NCBI RefSeq assembly: GCF_023276375.1
Contig: NZ_JALLPK010000001.1
Span: forward strand, 2,852,001 to 2,916,000
DNA: 64,000 nucleotides
Origin: Halocatena marina
GTDB lineage: Archaea; Halobacteriota; Halobacteria; Halobacteriales; Haloarculaceae
Direction: 5' to 3'
The position numbers and the translations under genes were made by a program. The notes under the pieces are model-generated. The model did no database searches, was not told the origin of the DNA, and was given only the letters and a program-made list of their open reading frames with translations. Shown in pieces: positions 1-7,765 of the stretch; position 1 is the stretch's first letter, and each line of letters starts with the position of its first letter.

Positions 1-18
1 GGAATCCGTGGAATCGGT

Positions 19-244
19 GGCTCTGTTGAAATCCTATTTATTCAATTTGTTATATGGTGGATTATTCAGGAAGTATTGTGCCTAATTATCGATACTCTCG
101 GCTTCGTGAGCTTGGCCGTGTGGACCTCACAATTTGGTTTCCGGAGATCAGCGAAAATTATCGAAGTTGGTGAGTTAGATCCGAAGAAAGTAGCCCACCG
201 GCAGACTTATCTATACATGCAACCGTCTAGTTGCATGTTGTCCC
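19..244. promoter_or_regulatory. Leader and promoter of the ArsR-type gene
   Basis: No gene is visible here. A TATA-like stretch (CTTATCTATA, 205-214) lies about 30 bases before the start at 245, so the mRNA is probably leaderless or nearly so. The left part has a 16-base motif at 19-34 that resembles ends of IS6-type elements, but no transposase or partner end is in view. Confidence 0.4.
215..238. promoter_or_regulatory. Perfect inverted repeat, probable ArsR operator
   Basis: ACATGCAAC (215-223) and GTTGCATGT (230-238) are exact reverse complements separated by 6 bases. The repeat abuts the TATA-like element and ends 6 bases before the regulator's start codon. That is the geometry expected of an autoregulatory operator for a dimeric winged-helix repressor. 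Confidence 0.7.
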
Positions 245-562
245 ATGACCTCTAACGACGACGTGTTCCGGGCGCTCGCCGACAGTACCCGGCGGTTGAT
301 CTTGGTGGAGCTGACGGACAACAGTGAACAGACGCTTTACGAACTCTGTACGCGCCTGACCATGAAGCACGACGTCGATATGTCTCGGCAAGGAGTGAGC
401 AAGCACCTCGACGTTCTCATTGAGGCCGGGCTGGTCGCCTCAACCCGGCGGGGCAAGTACAAGGTCCTGGAGTTCGCGGGCGCAGACCAGCTCAAGACGG
501 TAGCAACCTGGCTGGACCGCCTGGCCGAGAACAACACAGACACGGAAACTGAGAAGAGATAA
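245..562 (+). CDS. ArsR-family winged-helix transcriptional regulator
   Basis: A 105-aa single-domain DNA-binding protein. The N-terminal helix FRALADSTRRLILVEL (about residues 8-23) is the hallmark opening of the ArsR/SmtB fold. It is followed by a recognition-helix region (MSRQGVSKHLDVL) and a basic wing (STRRGKYK). No cysteine-rich metal site is obvious, since there is only one Cys, so it may sense something other than a metal, as the ArsR regulators paired with VOC or SRPBCC enzymes do. It lies 3 bases upstream of a glyoxalase-fold gene, so the two form an operon. The palindrome at 215-238 is the likely autoregulatory site. The C-terminus is hydrophilic and charged. The family call is firm; the ligand is unknown. 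Confidence 0.9.
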   Translation: MTSNDDVFRALADSTRRLILVELTDNSEQTLYELCTRLTMKHDVDMSRQGVSKHLDVLIEAGLVASTRRGKYKVLEFAGADQLKTVATWLDRLAENNTDTETEKR

Positions 563-565
563 AAA

Positions 566-961
566 ATGGAAATCACCGTAACAAGCGTACCCGTAGACGA
601 CCAGCAGAAGGCCTTGGAATTCTACACGAATGTCCTCGGCTTCGAAAAGAAGACCGACGAACCAGTAGGCGAGGCGAGCTGGCTGACCGTTGTCGGACCT
701 AACTCGCACGATGGCGTTGAGCTGCTCCTAGAACCCACACAGAACCCGATAGTAGCAGAGGAGCTTGAGGCCTACCGCGAGGCACTCGTCACCAACGGCA
801 TACCCTGGACCACGTTCGGCTGTGAGGACGTAGAGGCCGAATACGAACGCCTGAGCGAGCAAGGCGTCGAGTTTACACAGGAACCGATGACCGCTGGGGG
901 CGTCACGACGGCCGTCTTCGACGATACGTGCGGGAACCTTATCCAGATCCACCAGCAGTGA
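566..961 (+). CDS. VOC-family (glyoxalase/bleomycin resistance fold) protein
   Basis: 131 aa with the two beta-alpha-beta-beta-beta modules of the vicinal oxygen chelate fold. The opening VPVDDQQKALEFYTNVLGF and the closing FDDTCGNLIQIHQQ are diagnostic. Members bind a divalent metal and act as glyoxalases, dioxygenases or antibiotic-binding proteins. Substrate cannot be read from sequence. Candidate metal ligands include the terminal His in QIHQ and Glu in VELLLEP. It is co-transcribed with the upstream ArsR-type regulator, as in many regulator-VOC pairs, so it is probably induced by a small toxic compound. A second, unrelated VOC gene lies at 42252-42581 on the other strand. Confidence 0.85.
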   Translation: MEITVTSVPVDDQQKALEFYTNVLGFEKKTDEPVGEASWLTVVGPNSHDGVELLLEPTQNPIVAEELEAYREALVTNGIPWTTFGCEDVEAEYERLSEQGVEFTQEPMTAGGVTTAVFDDTCGNLIQIHQQ

Positions 962-1303
962 GATGGACGTGGTGGATCACGCCAACCACCCGATGCCGAC
1001 AGTGGCACGAAACTTCTAATGGTATCAACAATATCACTCATTTCAGTTTCCCCTCATCTGGGTGATACGTATTTATGCGGGCGCTCCTGAGAGGCTGGTT
1101 GGTACTGAGATTTCAATAGAGACGTTCGATCAAATGATCCTGACCGAACAATGCGGTGCGAGCCCGCATGCGCCCCCCGTGTCGCTACTACCGTTGAGGG
1201 CCAACATAGAGGCTCGAAAGCCCCCGAGGTTCATCATCTCTCTTTGACCTCTTTACTCCCAATGACCCGCGGTGGCGAGGGTCCATTTTCGTACGATTTA
1301 ATC
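962..1303. other. Intergenic left edge of the provirus remnant
   Basis: No convincing gene. Short open frames here have non-haloarchaeal composition. A TATA-like GTATTTATG sits near 1069-1077. Portal and terminase genes would be expected upstream of the protease in a complete provirus, but they are absent, so this interval holds the left deletion or integration boundary. Confidence 0.45.
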
Positions 1304-2521
1304 ATGACAACAGACATTCGCGTACCGACACGTGCGTTTTCGTTGCAAGCAAGCGACAGCTTTGATCCCGATGACGGGCCCTGGACGGTCTCCGGGGTCG
1401 CAGTCGGCCCGGGTGACATCCTCCACATGGACGACGGGACGCCCGTCCTCATGACGGAAGATGAACTTCGCAAAGCCGCACAGACACAAGCCGGACAGCC
1501 ACTCTCAGTCGACCATCCAACGGATGAGAGCGGGAAGCCGCTCTACCCGCCACCGACAGACGAGACGGCGGGGAAAGTACCAAAGGCTGGCTATGTCGAT
1601 GGTCGGGGATTGGCCTATGAGGCTAACGTCCACGATCCAGAGGTCGCTCGCGGACTTCACGCCGAGAACCTCGAGGTATCGGTCCATCCGCAGTTTAAAA
1701 ACGGCGGAAACGACCCCGACACCGGTGCGATCATCGCCAAAGACATTCAGTTCAAAGATCTGAGTGTCGTCAGCAAGGGCGATTCGCCGAGCAACCAAGC
1801 TCGGTGGGGAGCCAGTCACGAGCTCGCAGCATGGGTGCATTCGGGAGCCCTTGACAACGAACTCGCAGACGCCAGCGATGGGGTCGATCCAGTCGACCCG
1901 GAGGGCTTCGCCCAGCGCTTTTTCGGTGAGCTTCGCTCGCTGTTCGCGAACGAAAACGGCGGAGAGCAATCTGACGAGTCGGCGGAAGCGGAATCCGACA
2001 CTGGGACAGACCCAGACCCAACAGACGATTCAGGTAATATGACTAACAGAAAACAGTTCATTGAGACGCTCGTCGAGAGCCACGGCTTCGGAGAGGACTT
2101 TTTCGAGGACATGGACGACGATCGGATCGGTCAGATGCACAGCAACCTCGTCGACTCGGATGATCCGAGTGACGGTGATGGGGGCAAGAACAAGGAGCAG
2201 AAAACGGAGAACAACGTCGTCGAGCTCGATATCGGCGATCACGACAGTGTTGACGACTATATCGGTACGAAGGTCGAGGACGCGGTCGAGGCGACGGCAA
2301 GCCGCAATCAGCGGACCGCCATGATCGACGAGATCGTGGCAGCGAAGGACGACGTCGACGCGGACGATCTCAAGGACACGCCCGAGAGCGTGCTCGAGGA
2401 GATGCACGCCAGTATCGCGATGTCGCCCGAACTGCCGGGAGCGACCGGTCGACACACGGCGATGGCCGGTGCATCAGACGATGACGACGATCTCGACGCC
2501 TACGGAACGGGCGTCTACTGA
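1304..2521 (+). CDS. Provirus head maturation protease with scaffold-like C-terminus
   Basis: 405 aa. The N-terminal half looks like a DUF2213/Mu-I-type prohead protease: an LSVDHPTDES segment (His about residue 68) and a LEVSVHP segment (Ser about residue 127) provide the His and Ser of the family's catalytic pair, separated by GKV and ARGLHAENLEVS-like spacing. The C-terminal half (from about residue 180) is highly acidic, low-complexity and helical, as expected of a scaffold. An internal ATG in frame at 2039 would give a free 160-aa scaffold (MTNRKQF...), similar to lambda C/Nu3. I start at 1304 because the upstream frame is basic and the acidic haloarchaeal protein begins there. Decoration and capsid genes follow immediately. 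Assignment rests on position plus weak motifs. Confidence 0.65.
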   Translation: MTTDIRVPTRAFSLQASDSFDPDDGPWTVSGVAVGPGDILHMDDGTPVLMTEDELRKAAQTQAGQPLSVDHPTDESGKPLYPPPTDETAGKVPKAGYVDGRGLAYEANVHDPEVARGLHAENLEVSVHPQFKNGGNDPDTGAIIAKDIQFKDLSVVSKGDSPSNQARWGASHELAAWVHSGALDNELADASDGVDPVDPEGFAQRFFGELRSLFANENGGEQSDESAEAESDTGTDPDPTDDSGNMTNRKQFIETLVESHGFGEDFFEDMDDDRIGQMHSNLVDSDDPSDGDGGKNKEQKTENNVVELDIGDHDSVDDYIGTKVEDAVEATASRNQRTAMIDEIVAAKDDVDADDLKDTPESVLEEMHASIAMSPELPGATGRHTAMAGASDDDDDLDAYGTGVY

Positions 2522-2537
2522 TTTCTGAGATGAAATT

Positions 2538-3011
2538 ATGGCAAATTCCATCATTGCGAGCCTTGAGGACGGCGAAGCGTACGAGGAGTTCCCCGCCGCG
2601 TCGGTTATCACACCCGGGGAAGGTCTCGAATTGGTCGTTAACGGCGGCGAGGAACAGGTTCAGCCTGTCTCGACGGCGGGACAGCCCGGGACATGGGTTG
2701 CTCGCGAACAGCGAAATCCGCCACGAGCAGGCACTGGCAACCCGATCGACCAGAACTATGTGGTTGGTCGGAACGTCGAGGTTATGAAATTCAATCGCAA
2801 CAGCGAAGGACGAACGCGTCTCGCCTCGGGAGCCGATCTCGCGACGGCAGCGAATGCGAATGTCTCAGAGGGTGATCTACTCGAATGGTATTCTGACGGA
2901 ACGCTCAAGACGGGCGTCTCCGGGACGGCGGTCGCACGAGCTCGTGAAGCAATCGATAACTCTGGCGCGGCGGCGGGCGAGAATCCGGTCATCCTCGCGG
3001 AGTTTCTCTAG
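2538..3011 (+). CDS. Probable capsid decoration (head-stabilising) protein
   Basis: 157 aa, no membrane segment, Gly/Ala/Val-rich and beta-rich. It lies between the protease-scaffold gene and the major capsid gene, the classic place for a lambda gpD or DUF2190-type decoration protein. The middle part (ASGADLATAANANVSEGDLL, about 98-117) and the end (ENPVILAEFL) resemble the head-decoration families, which describe a parameter-like beta barrel. No catalytic motif is seen. The role is inferred from synteny and composition. Confidence 0.55.
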   Translation: MANSIIASLEDGEAYEEFPAASVITPGEGLELVVNGGEEQVQPVSTAGQPGTWVAREQRNPPRAGTGNPIDQNYVVGRNVEVMKFNRNSEGRTRLASGADLATAANANVSEGDLLEWYSDGTLKTGVSGTAVARAREAIDNSGAAAGENPVILAEFL

Positions 3012-3020
3012 GTGATTTAA

Positions 3021-4157
3021 ATGTCAACTGCAGATACCGCAACTATCTCTGACCCGCAGGTATTCGAGGCAGGAGCATCGCTAACGGCGCAGCGAGCGCT
3101 GTTCAATCCGGTCCGCACAGTTCGCGAGCATGCACTCAAGCAACTCCGAGCACAGTCCGTCTTCTCCGCCGAGCAGTGGGAGCACATGGACAAGGCGGTC
3201 TTTGGAACGAACGAGGAGGGCGAGCTGACGGCCGACTCGACGCTTCAGATCGATAGCTGGACCGACTACAGCGGCGAGATTCGAGGAGACCAGGATGTCC
3301 CTGCGATGACGATCGACCGACTCCTGTCAGCAGGGTTCGGAGTTCCGACGAGCCTCAACCGCTATATCTACGTCTCGCAGATGCGGAATGTGGACTTCGA
3401 GGCAGAGGTGTCGATGAATGGCCGGTCACGTGGTCGCCAGGACATGCCGGCGATCGGCCTCGATGGCGTCCCGCTGCCGATCTTCCACGCCGACTATGAG
3501 ATCGACGCGCGTGAGTATCAGAATGCTCTGCAGTTCGGCGAGCCGTTCGACACCTCTGTAGGGACAGAGGCCCGCCGAGCTGTCAACCGAAAGGAGGAGG
3601 AAGTCCTCTGGGACGGCTGGGGCGGCAACATCGAGACCGATCGCGGCGTGTTCAGCCTTGACGGTCTCGACGAGGACAACGGGAAGGTCTTGACCGGCAC
3701 GAGTGCTGGCTGGTCGACGGATGCAGCCAATGTCCTCGCGGACATGAAGACGATGATCGACGACCTTGAGCAGCAGGGAGCGAATAACAACAACGGGCCC
3801 ATGCCGTCGGAGCTCGGTGCGATGATGTTCGTGCCAACCCAGCAGTGGGGTATCGTGACGCGGGCTGACTACGAGACGAGCGCGACGGATGAGCCGATCA
3901 TCGACCGGGTGGAGCGAAAATACCCGTACGTGACGCTCGTGCCCGCGCCGCGGCTTACCGCCGGGCACATCATCATGCTCGTACGTGACACGCGCTACTT
4001 CGGCATCGCCAACGCGCAGGGCATCACCAACACGAGTTGGGAAGTCGACGGCGGGATGGCACTCCGGAACAAGGTGATCAGCTCGCGCGTCCCATACGTC
4101 AAAGAGCAGCCGGACAGCATCTACGGGATCGTCCGCTACACCGGCGCGGAGGCCTAG
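3021..4157 (+). CDS. Major capsid protein, HK97-fold type
   Basis: 378 aa, the usual length for a processed HK97-fold capsid protein. It directly follows the protease-scaffold and decoration genes. The N-terminal ~30 residues are helical and could be the arm, followed by an acidic soluble protein with alternating helices and strands and a C-terminal RVPYVKEQPDSIYGIVRYTG segment typical of the P-domain end. It should build the icosahedral head of a tailed haloarchaeal virus. The gene ends one base before the next start, so translation is probably coupled. I see no fusion or disruption. Exact family within the HK97 superfamily needs a profile search. Confidence 0.75.
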   Translation: MSTADTATISDPQVFEAGASLTAQRALFNPVRTVREHALKQLRAQSVFSAEQWEHMDKAVFGTNEEGELTADSTLQIDSWTDYSGEIRGDQDVPAMTIDRLLSAGFGVPTSLNRYIYVSQMRNVDFEAEVSMNGRSRGRQDMPAIGLDGVPLPIFHADYEIDAREYQNALQFGEPFDTSVGTEARRAVNRKEEEVLWDGWGGNIETDRGVFSLDGLDEDNGKVLTGTSAGWSTDAANVLADMKTMIDDLEQQGANNNNGPMPSELGAMMFVPTQQWGIVTRADYETSATDEPIIDRVERKYPYVTLVPAPRLTAGHIIMLVRDTRYFGIANAQGITNTSWEVDGGMALRNKVISSRVPYVKEQPDSIYGIVRYTGAEA

Positions 4158-4158
4158 A

Positions 4159-4478
4159 ATGACGGGCGAGACAATCACATTCGACGATATTGATGTCGCC
4201 GACGTCCGGTATGCAGTCCTTGCACTCGACAAGCACGCAAACCATCGCGAACAGAAGGGGCACGAGGCTGCGGCGCGGAAATATCGCGACGCGACCGACG
4301 AGTTCCGTCGGCGAGCGGAGCAGGTCATTGAAGGCGGTCTCTTTGGAGGACAGGACGAGGACGACGTTGTTCTCCCCCAGATATCGAGGCTTTCATCGAG
4401 CGCACGGTCGAGAAGAAATTCGCTGAGTACGAAGACAAGCGAGAACGCAGCATTCGAGAGACTTCCACAGAGCAATGA
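4159..4478 (+). CDS. Small provirus head/neck gene with an apparent frameshift
   Basis: The ATG at 4159 opens a ~72-codon acidic helical protein (MTGETITFDDIDVADVRYAV...). At the run CTCCCCC (4372-4378) the reading frame turns basic and low-quality, while the -1 frame continues with a normal haloarchaeal tail (DIEAFIERTVEKKFAEYED...) and stops at 4476-4478. That stop overlaps the next start as ATGA (4475-4478), the usual coupling signal, so the -1 frame is the ancestral C-terminus. A strict reading of frame 0 would end at 4482. It could be a homopolymer mutation, a sequencing error, or programmed slippage. No homologue is recognised; position suggests a head-associated protein. Confidence 0.6.
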
Positions 4479-4861
4479 GTAACGACACAATCACGTATCG
4501 CGTCGAGTGGGGGCGCTTCAGGCACAAGGGAACTCGCTACGAGGTGGGCGAGATATTCGAAGCCGATCCCTCGCTAGCCGAGGACTGGCCTCATACCCTC
4601 ACTGCTGTCGTCGACGGCGGTGAGAAGCAGACGGATGGACAGCAGACGTTCGAGCGGATGGAGCCGAGCCAGTCTGAGAGTGAATTCGATGCGAGCGAAT
4701 TCGTCGATCGCAGTCCGATGGATCCCGTCCTTGAGGACATTGAGGCGGGCATGGTCGACGAGCATCTCGATACGGTGCTCGAAGCAGAAAAGGGAGGTCG
4801 CGACCGGGACGGTGTGAGGGACGCGATCGCCGATCGTCGCGAAGAGCTGAACGAGGAGTAA
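4475..4861 (+). CDS. Provirus structural-module protein of unknown function
   Basis: 128 aa, acidic, no membrane segment. The first half (ITYRVEWGRFRHKGTRYEVG) is beta-rich and the second half helical, ending in a repeated charged helix (DRDGVRDAIADRREELNEE). It starts inside the stop of the preceding gene (ATGA overlap) and ends one base before the next gene. Location between the capsid and the connector genes suggests a head-associated role. I recognise no family. Confidence 0.6.
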   Translation: MSNDTITYRVEWGRFRHKGTRYEVGEIFEADPSLAEDWPHTLTAVVDGGEKQTDGQQTFERMEPSQSESEFDASEFVDRSPMDPVLEDIEAGMVDEHLDTVLEAEKGGRDRDGVRDAIADRREELNEE

Positions 4862-4862
4862 A

Positions 4863-5237
4863 ATGCCGATCACCATCTCTCCGGACGACGTCCGCGGTGC
4901 GCTCAATGCCGATCAGAGTGACTACAGCGATGATGATCTCGCGTTTGAGATCAAAGTCGCCGAGGAGATTGTCAACGACGATCTCGCACCACACTCGAAC
5001 GACACTAGTCGTCTGGAGCTCGTCGGCGCGCTCATCGCGGCAGCATACGTTCATGATGATGGTGAGGGATCGGTCTCGTCAGTACAGCAGGCTAGTCGGC
5101 AGATCTCGTTCGATTCCGAGAATGCACTCTCATACTGGCGGCGAGCTGTCCAGCTCGATCCCACCGGGAAACTCGCCCAACTTGAGCAGCAGACAGCCAC
5201 AGTCTCAGTTCCGGACGCACGGGGGATCGACTACTAA
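4863..5237 (+). CDS. Probable head-tail connector protein
   Basis: 124 aa, mostly helical. The opening MPITISPDDVRGALNADQSD and the central DLAFEIKVAEEIVNDDLAPH segment fit small head-completion/connector proteins of the gp6/gp15-like type, which have four or five helices and sit under the portal. It sits two genes downstream of the capsid gene and its stop codon overlaps the start of the gp10-like gene (TAATG at 5235-5239). Function comes from size, helicity and synteny; no specific motif proves it. Confidence 0.55.
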   Translation: MPITISPDDVRGALNADQSDYSDDDLAFEIKVAEEIVNDDLAPHSNDTSRLELVGALIAAAYVHDDGEGSVSSVQQASRQISFDSENALSYWRRAVQLDPTGKLAQLEQQTATVSVPDARGIDY

Positions 5238-5626
5238 TGCCCAAGCCCGGTGCTCAAATGACGGGAGTTGGGAGCCTCCTAAACACAGTCAACGACATCA
5301 AAGAGCGCTGGTTCACGACGACGACCTATATTGTCGCGACGAACATAGAATACGGAATTTACGTCGAATTTGGAACATATAAAATGGCGGCTCAGCCGTA
5401 TCTGCGACCGGCGGCCGATCACGCTCGTCGGAATATCGACCGGTGGGCTGCGAACGCCGACTCGATCGACGAGCTCGTCCGTGACGTCGCACTCGAAATC
5501 GAGCGATACGCGAAGGAAGTCGTGCCCGTCGATGAGGGCACTCTCCGAGGGAGTATCCGAGCAGAGGAGGCTGACGGCTCGGTTGCTGTCTCGACTTCGA
5601 TCGGCGATGGACCATTACCAGCGTAA
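5237..5626 (+). CDS. HK97 gp10-like neck/tail-completion protein
   Basis: 129 aa. It carries two sequence signatures of HK97 gp10-type proteins: YGIYVEFGTYKMAAQPYLRP (about 37-56) and VPVDEGTLRGSI (about 95-106). In most gp10 proteins the VDTGxLRxSI motif comes first and the YAxYVEFGT...PYLRPA motif last; here the order is reversed, which would be a circular permutation or a lineage-specific arrangement. Family members sit at the head-tail interface. It overlaps the upstream gene by one codon and is followed after two bases by another provirus gene. Confidence 0.65.
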   Translation: MPKPGAQMTGVGSLLNTVNDIKERWFTTTTYIVATNIEYGIYVEFGTYKMAAQPYLRPAADHARRNIDRWAANADSIDELVRDVALEIERYAKEVVPVDEGTLRGSIRAEEADGSVAVSTSIGDGPLPA

Positions 5627-5628
5627 TC

Positions 5629-6042
5629 ATGGCACGCACAGGAGACATTCTGAACAACTACGACGACTTGTTTTCCGATCTGTTCGAGGATCCGGTTGAG
5701 GTCTACAACTATCTCGAAGGACCAGAAGACGAGTATGGTGATCATGAGAGAAATCCGTACCCGTCGAACCCGATATCGACGACCGGACAGATCGAATACC
5801 CGACCGAGCCGGTCGTCGTCTCTAGCCCCAGTGGGCAGGAAACGACGCTCGATGCGGTGATCTATCTTCCGGACGACACGCTCGTCACTGACGGGGGTAC
5901 GACAGACGATCAAGACAGGGAGCTCCCGTGGCCATCCGAGGTTGTCGATGCCGGCGATCGGCGGCACACGGTGGTGAACGTCGTCGACGAGGGCAATGGT
6001 CGCCTCCGCTGCGATGCGATCGACACCGAAGAAGGATCCTGA
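5629..6042 (+). CDS. Provirus neck/head-closure-like protein
   Basis: 137 aa, beta-rich and acidic. It begins MARTGDILNNYDDLF and contains a long loop rich in Pro and Ser. Size and position, just after the gp10-like gene and before the tail terminator-like gene, fit a head-closure (stopper) protein. The stop at 6040-6042 lies 12 bases before the left inverted repeat of the MazG cassette. No specific family was recognised. Confidence 0.5.
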   Translation: MARTGDILNNYDDLFSDLFEDPVEVYNYLEGPEDEYGDHERNPYPSNPISTTGQIEYPTEPVVVSSPSGQETTLDAVIYLPDDTLVTDGGTTDDQDRELPWPSEVVDAGDRRHTVVNVVDEGNGRLRCDAIDTEEGS

Positions 6043-6054
6043 GTATCCTGAGCA

Positions 6055-6774
6055 GAGAGTGTCATAGAACTATTCACAAGGGCTTGATTTCACTCGGCTT
6101 TCGGTGAATCAGCTGGCAGATAGAGCGTGCGCATATATCGATTGGCCCCCTCCCAATCCGACCTGAAGTGAAGCAACGGTTCAAATGACTCTTCCATTAG
6201 ACACTGAAGCGACACTCCTTTTTGTGCTCTCTGCGCGCTGGAATCGTATGCCCGACGATATCGACGACATCCAGCAGGAGTATATCGAGTTCCTCGAAGA
6301 GCGAGAATGGAACCAATATCACACACCACAGAACGTTGCCCAGGCAATCTCAGTCGAGGCTGCGGAGCTACTCGAACTGTTCCTCTGGCACGATAATATC
6401 GAAAGTGAACAAATCGCCAACTACGACGACTTCGTTGAGGAAGTACGAATGGAAATTGCAGACATTCTCATTTACAGCATGAGCATGGCTCATCAACTCG
6501 ATATTGATCTTACTGAAGCGGTCACTACGAAACTCGAACAGAACAAAGATCGATTCGATATGGAGGTTTCTAAGAAGATTCGGGAAGAGAAAGACGAGTG
6601 GCAACGGAAATGAAGAATCGGTCGACATCTCAACTATGACGTTCGTAACGTAGTGGATAACCCTACTTCGAATTCGTTGAAGAATTACCGCACCGAATTG
6701 ATTACTGCATCTTCTGTGTCTACCGGTCGATGAATGAGGACAGCACAGTATGCGAACAGTTCTATGACACCCTC
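6055..6774. mobile_element. Inverted-repeat-bounded cassette carrying a MazG gene
   Basis: A 21-base sequence at 6055-6075 (core GTGTCATAGAACT) recurs in inverted orientation at 6754-6774 with two mismatches. Between them lie a single gene (MazG-like) and AT-richer flanks, and no transposase. Imperfect direct repeats of 11 bases (6036-6046 and 6789-6799, 10 of 11 identical) lie outside the ends, somewhat displaced. The cassette interrupts a series of provirus genes that are otherwise nearly contiguous. It looks like a non-autonomous transposable unit or a relic whose transposase is gone. Confidence 0.6.
6248..6613 (+). CDS. MazG/RS21-C6-like nucleotide pyrophosphohydrolase
   Basis: 121 aa. 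The motif series EREWNQYHTPQNVAQAISVE, then AAELLELFLW, then EEVRMEIADILIYSMSMA matches the single-domain RS21-C6/dCTPase-type MazG fold, where the EExxE and ExxD acidic residues bind Mg2+ and a (d)NTP is cleaved to (d)NMP and PPi. I start at 6248 because family members begin a few residues before the EREW helix; an upstream in-frame ATG at 6185 would add 21 hydrophobic, unrelated residues. The gene is isolated inside an inverted-repeat cassette in the provirus. Viruses and mobile elements often carry such enzymes for nucleotide-pool control or to counter (p)ppGpp-linked abortive responses; which applies here is unknown. Confidence 0.8.
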   Translation: MPDDIDDIQQEYIEFLEEREWNQYHTPQNVAQAISVEAAELLELFLWHDNIESEQIANYDDFVEEVRMEIADILIYSMSMAHQLDIDLTEAVTTKLEQNKDRFDMEVSKKIREEKDEWQRK

Positions 6775-6797
6775 TAAACAACCTAAGCATCCTCAGT

Positions 6798-7295
6798 ATG
6801 GATCCGACAAAGAAAATCTGGCAACTCATCGAAGACAACTGGGATAACTCCCAGACATCACTGGCATCCGAGCCAGAGTTCCAGACTGGCTGGTACTCGC
6901 GGGATCAGAAGCTCCCAGCGATTACTGTCACGGGCAAGAATGAGGGCGTGCTTCGTGGCGGGGAGACGGGATTCACTGCGACCCACAGCATCACCGGCAA
7001 AGCGATGCAGCGATGGAGCGGATTCGTCCTCGTCGACGCGGTCGCCGGGACACACTCTGACTGTGAGGGGATCGGGGTCGGTGGAGACGATCTCAATCCG
7101 AAGCTCGTTCGGCAAGAGCTGAAGCAGCACGCCCAGCAGATCATCATCGACACTCAGCGGACGTCGGATTTTCGCGCGACTGCGCCGGATGGTGGCCGCG
7201 ATGTCGAGGACACATCCGATCAGGCGGATGTGAAACCTGTCTTCAGGCATCAGTTTCAGGCGCGATTCATCTACGACAAACTTCCAAATCCGTGA
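6798..7295 (+). CDS. Probable tail terminator / tail-completion protein
   Basis: 165 aa, soluble. It begins MDPTKKIWQLIEDNWD and has a long beta-rich core ending in VKPVFRHQFQARFIYDKLPN, a terminal strand pattern seen in tail-completion proteins. It lies between the neck genes and the tail tube gene. The MazG cassette ends only 23 bases before its start, so its native ribosome-binding region was probably replaced by cassette-derived sequence. Family assignment is by synteny. Confidence 0.5.
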   Translation: MDPTKKIWQLIEDNWDNSQTSLASEPEFQTGWYSRDQKLPAITVTGKNEGVLRGGETGFTATHSITGKAMQRWSGFVLVDAVAGTHSDCEGIGVGGDDLNPKLVRQELKQHAQQIIIDTQRTSDFRATAPDGGRDVEDTSDQADVKPVFRHQFQARFIYDKLPNP

Positions 7296-7481
7296 CTCAG
7301 TCACGGCAGTCGCGGTATCGATCCATCGCGGCTGACTTTTGTTCCGCGTCGCTCGGTCGATCGAGCGTCGCATGCAGACGCATGATCACAGCCAGCCCGC
7401 TAGCGGAATGACCTCGCAGACGACGATCAGCGAGTGACCGCTCTGGGTCTGGGTAGGCCGTCACTGACGGCCAGTTCACAA

Positions 7482-7763
7482 ATGCGATTAACAGTAAACC
7501 AAACCGATTCGACCGGGAAGCCGACGGTATCGGCGTTCACCGTCACGATCGACGACGAACGTCACGAAATCGACGTCGCGTCGACGGGGACATTCAACGT
7601 CTCGCAAGATGTCGGCGAGTGGTTGCTCGATAGCGACCGCTACGACGTTTCTCGTTACGAGGACGAGGAGGATGAAGGTGAAGAGAACGACGACGTCGAC
7701 GGGGCTACCGAGGAAGAGAATACTGACCAATCAGAGCCAGACGGCTTCAACTATCATAGCTAA
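7482..7763 (+). CDS. Small acidic provirus protein
   Basis: 93 aa. A beta-rich N-terminus (MRLTVNQTDSTGKPTVSAFT) is followed by a very acidic tail (long Glu/Asp run from about residue 58). An upstream in-frame GTG at 7434 exists, but the intervening residues look non-coding, so I start at the ATG. The gene ends two bases before the tail tube gene. Function unknown; it may be a tail accessory protein. Confidence 0.55.
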   Translation: MRLTVNQTDSTGKPTVSAFTVTIDDERHEIDVASTGTFNVSQDVGEWLLDSDRYDVSRYEDEEDEGEENDDVDGATEEENTDQSEPDGFNYHS

Positions 7764-7765
7764 AT

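Noticed and set aside
19..34. Motif GGCTCTGTTGAAATCC resembling an IS6-type terminus
   Set aside because: No partner end or transposase in the window and a 16-base match from memory is too weak; mentioned only as a remark in the leader entry.
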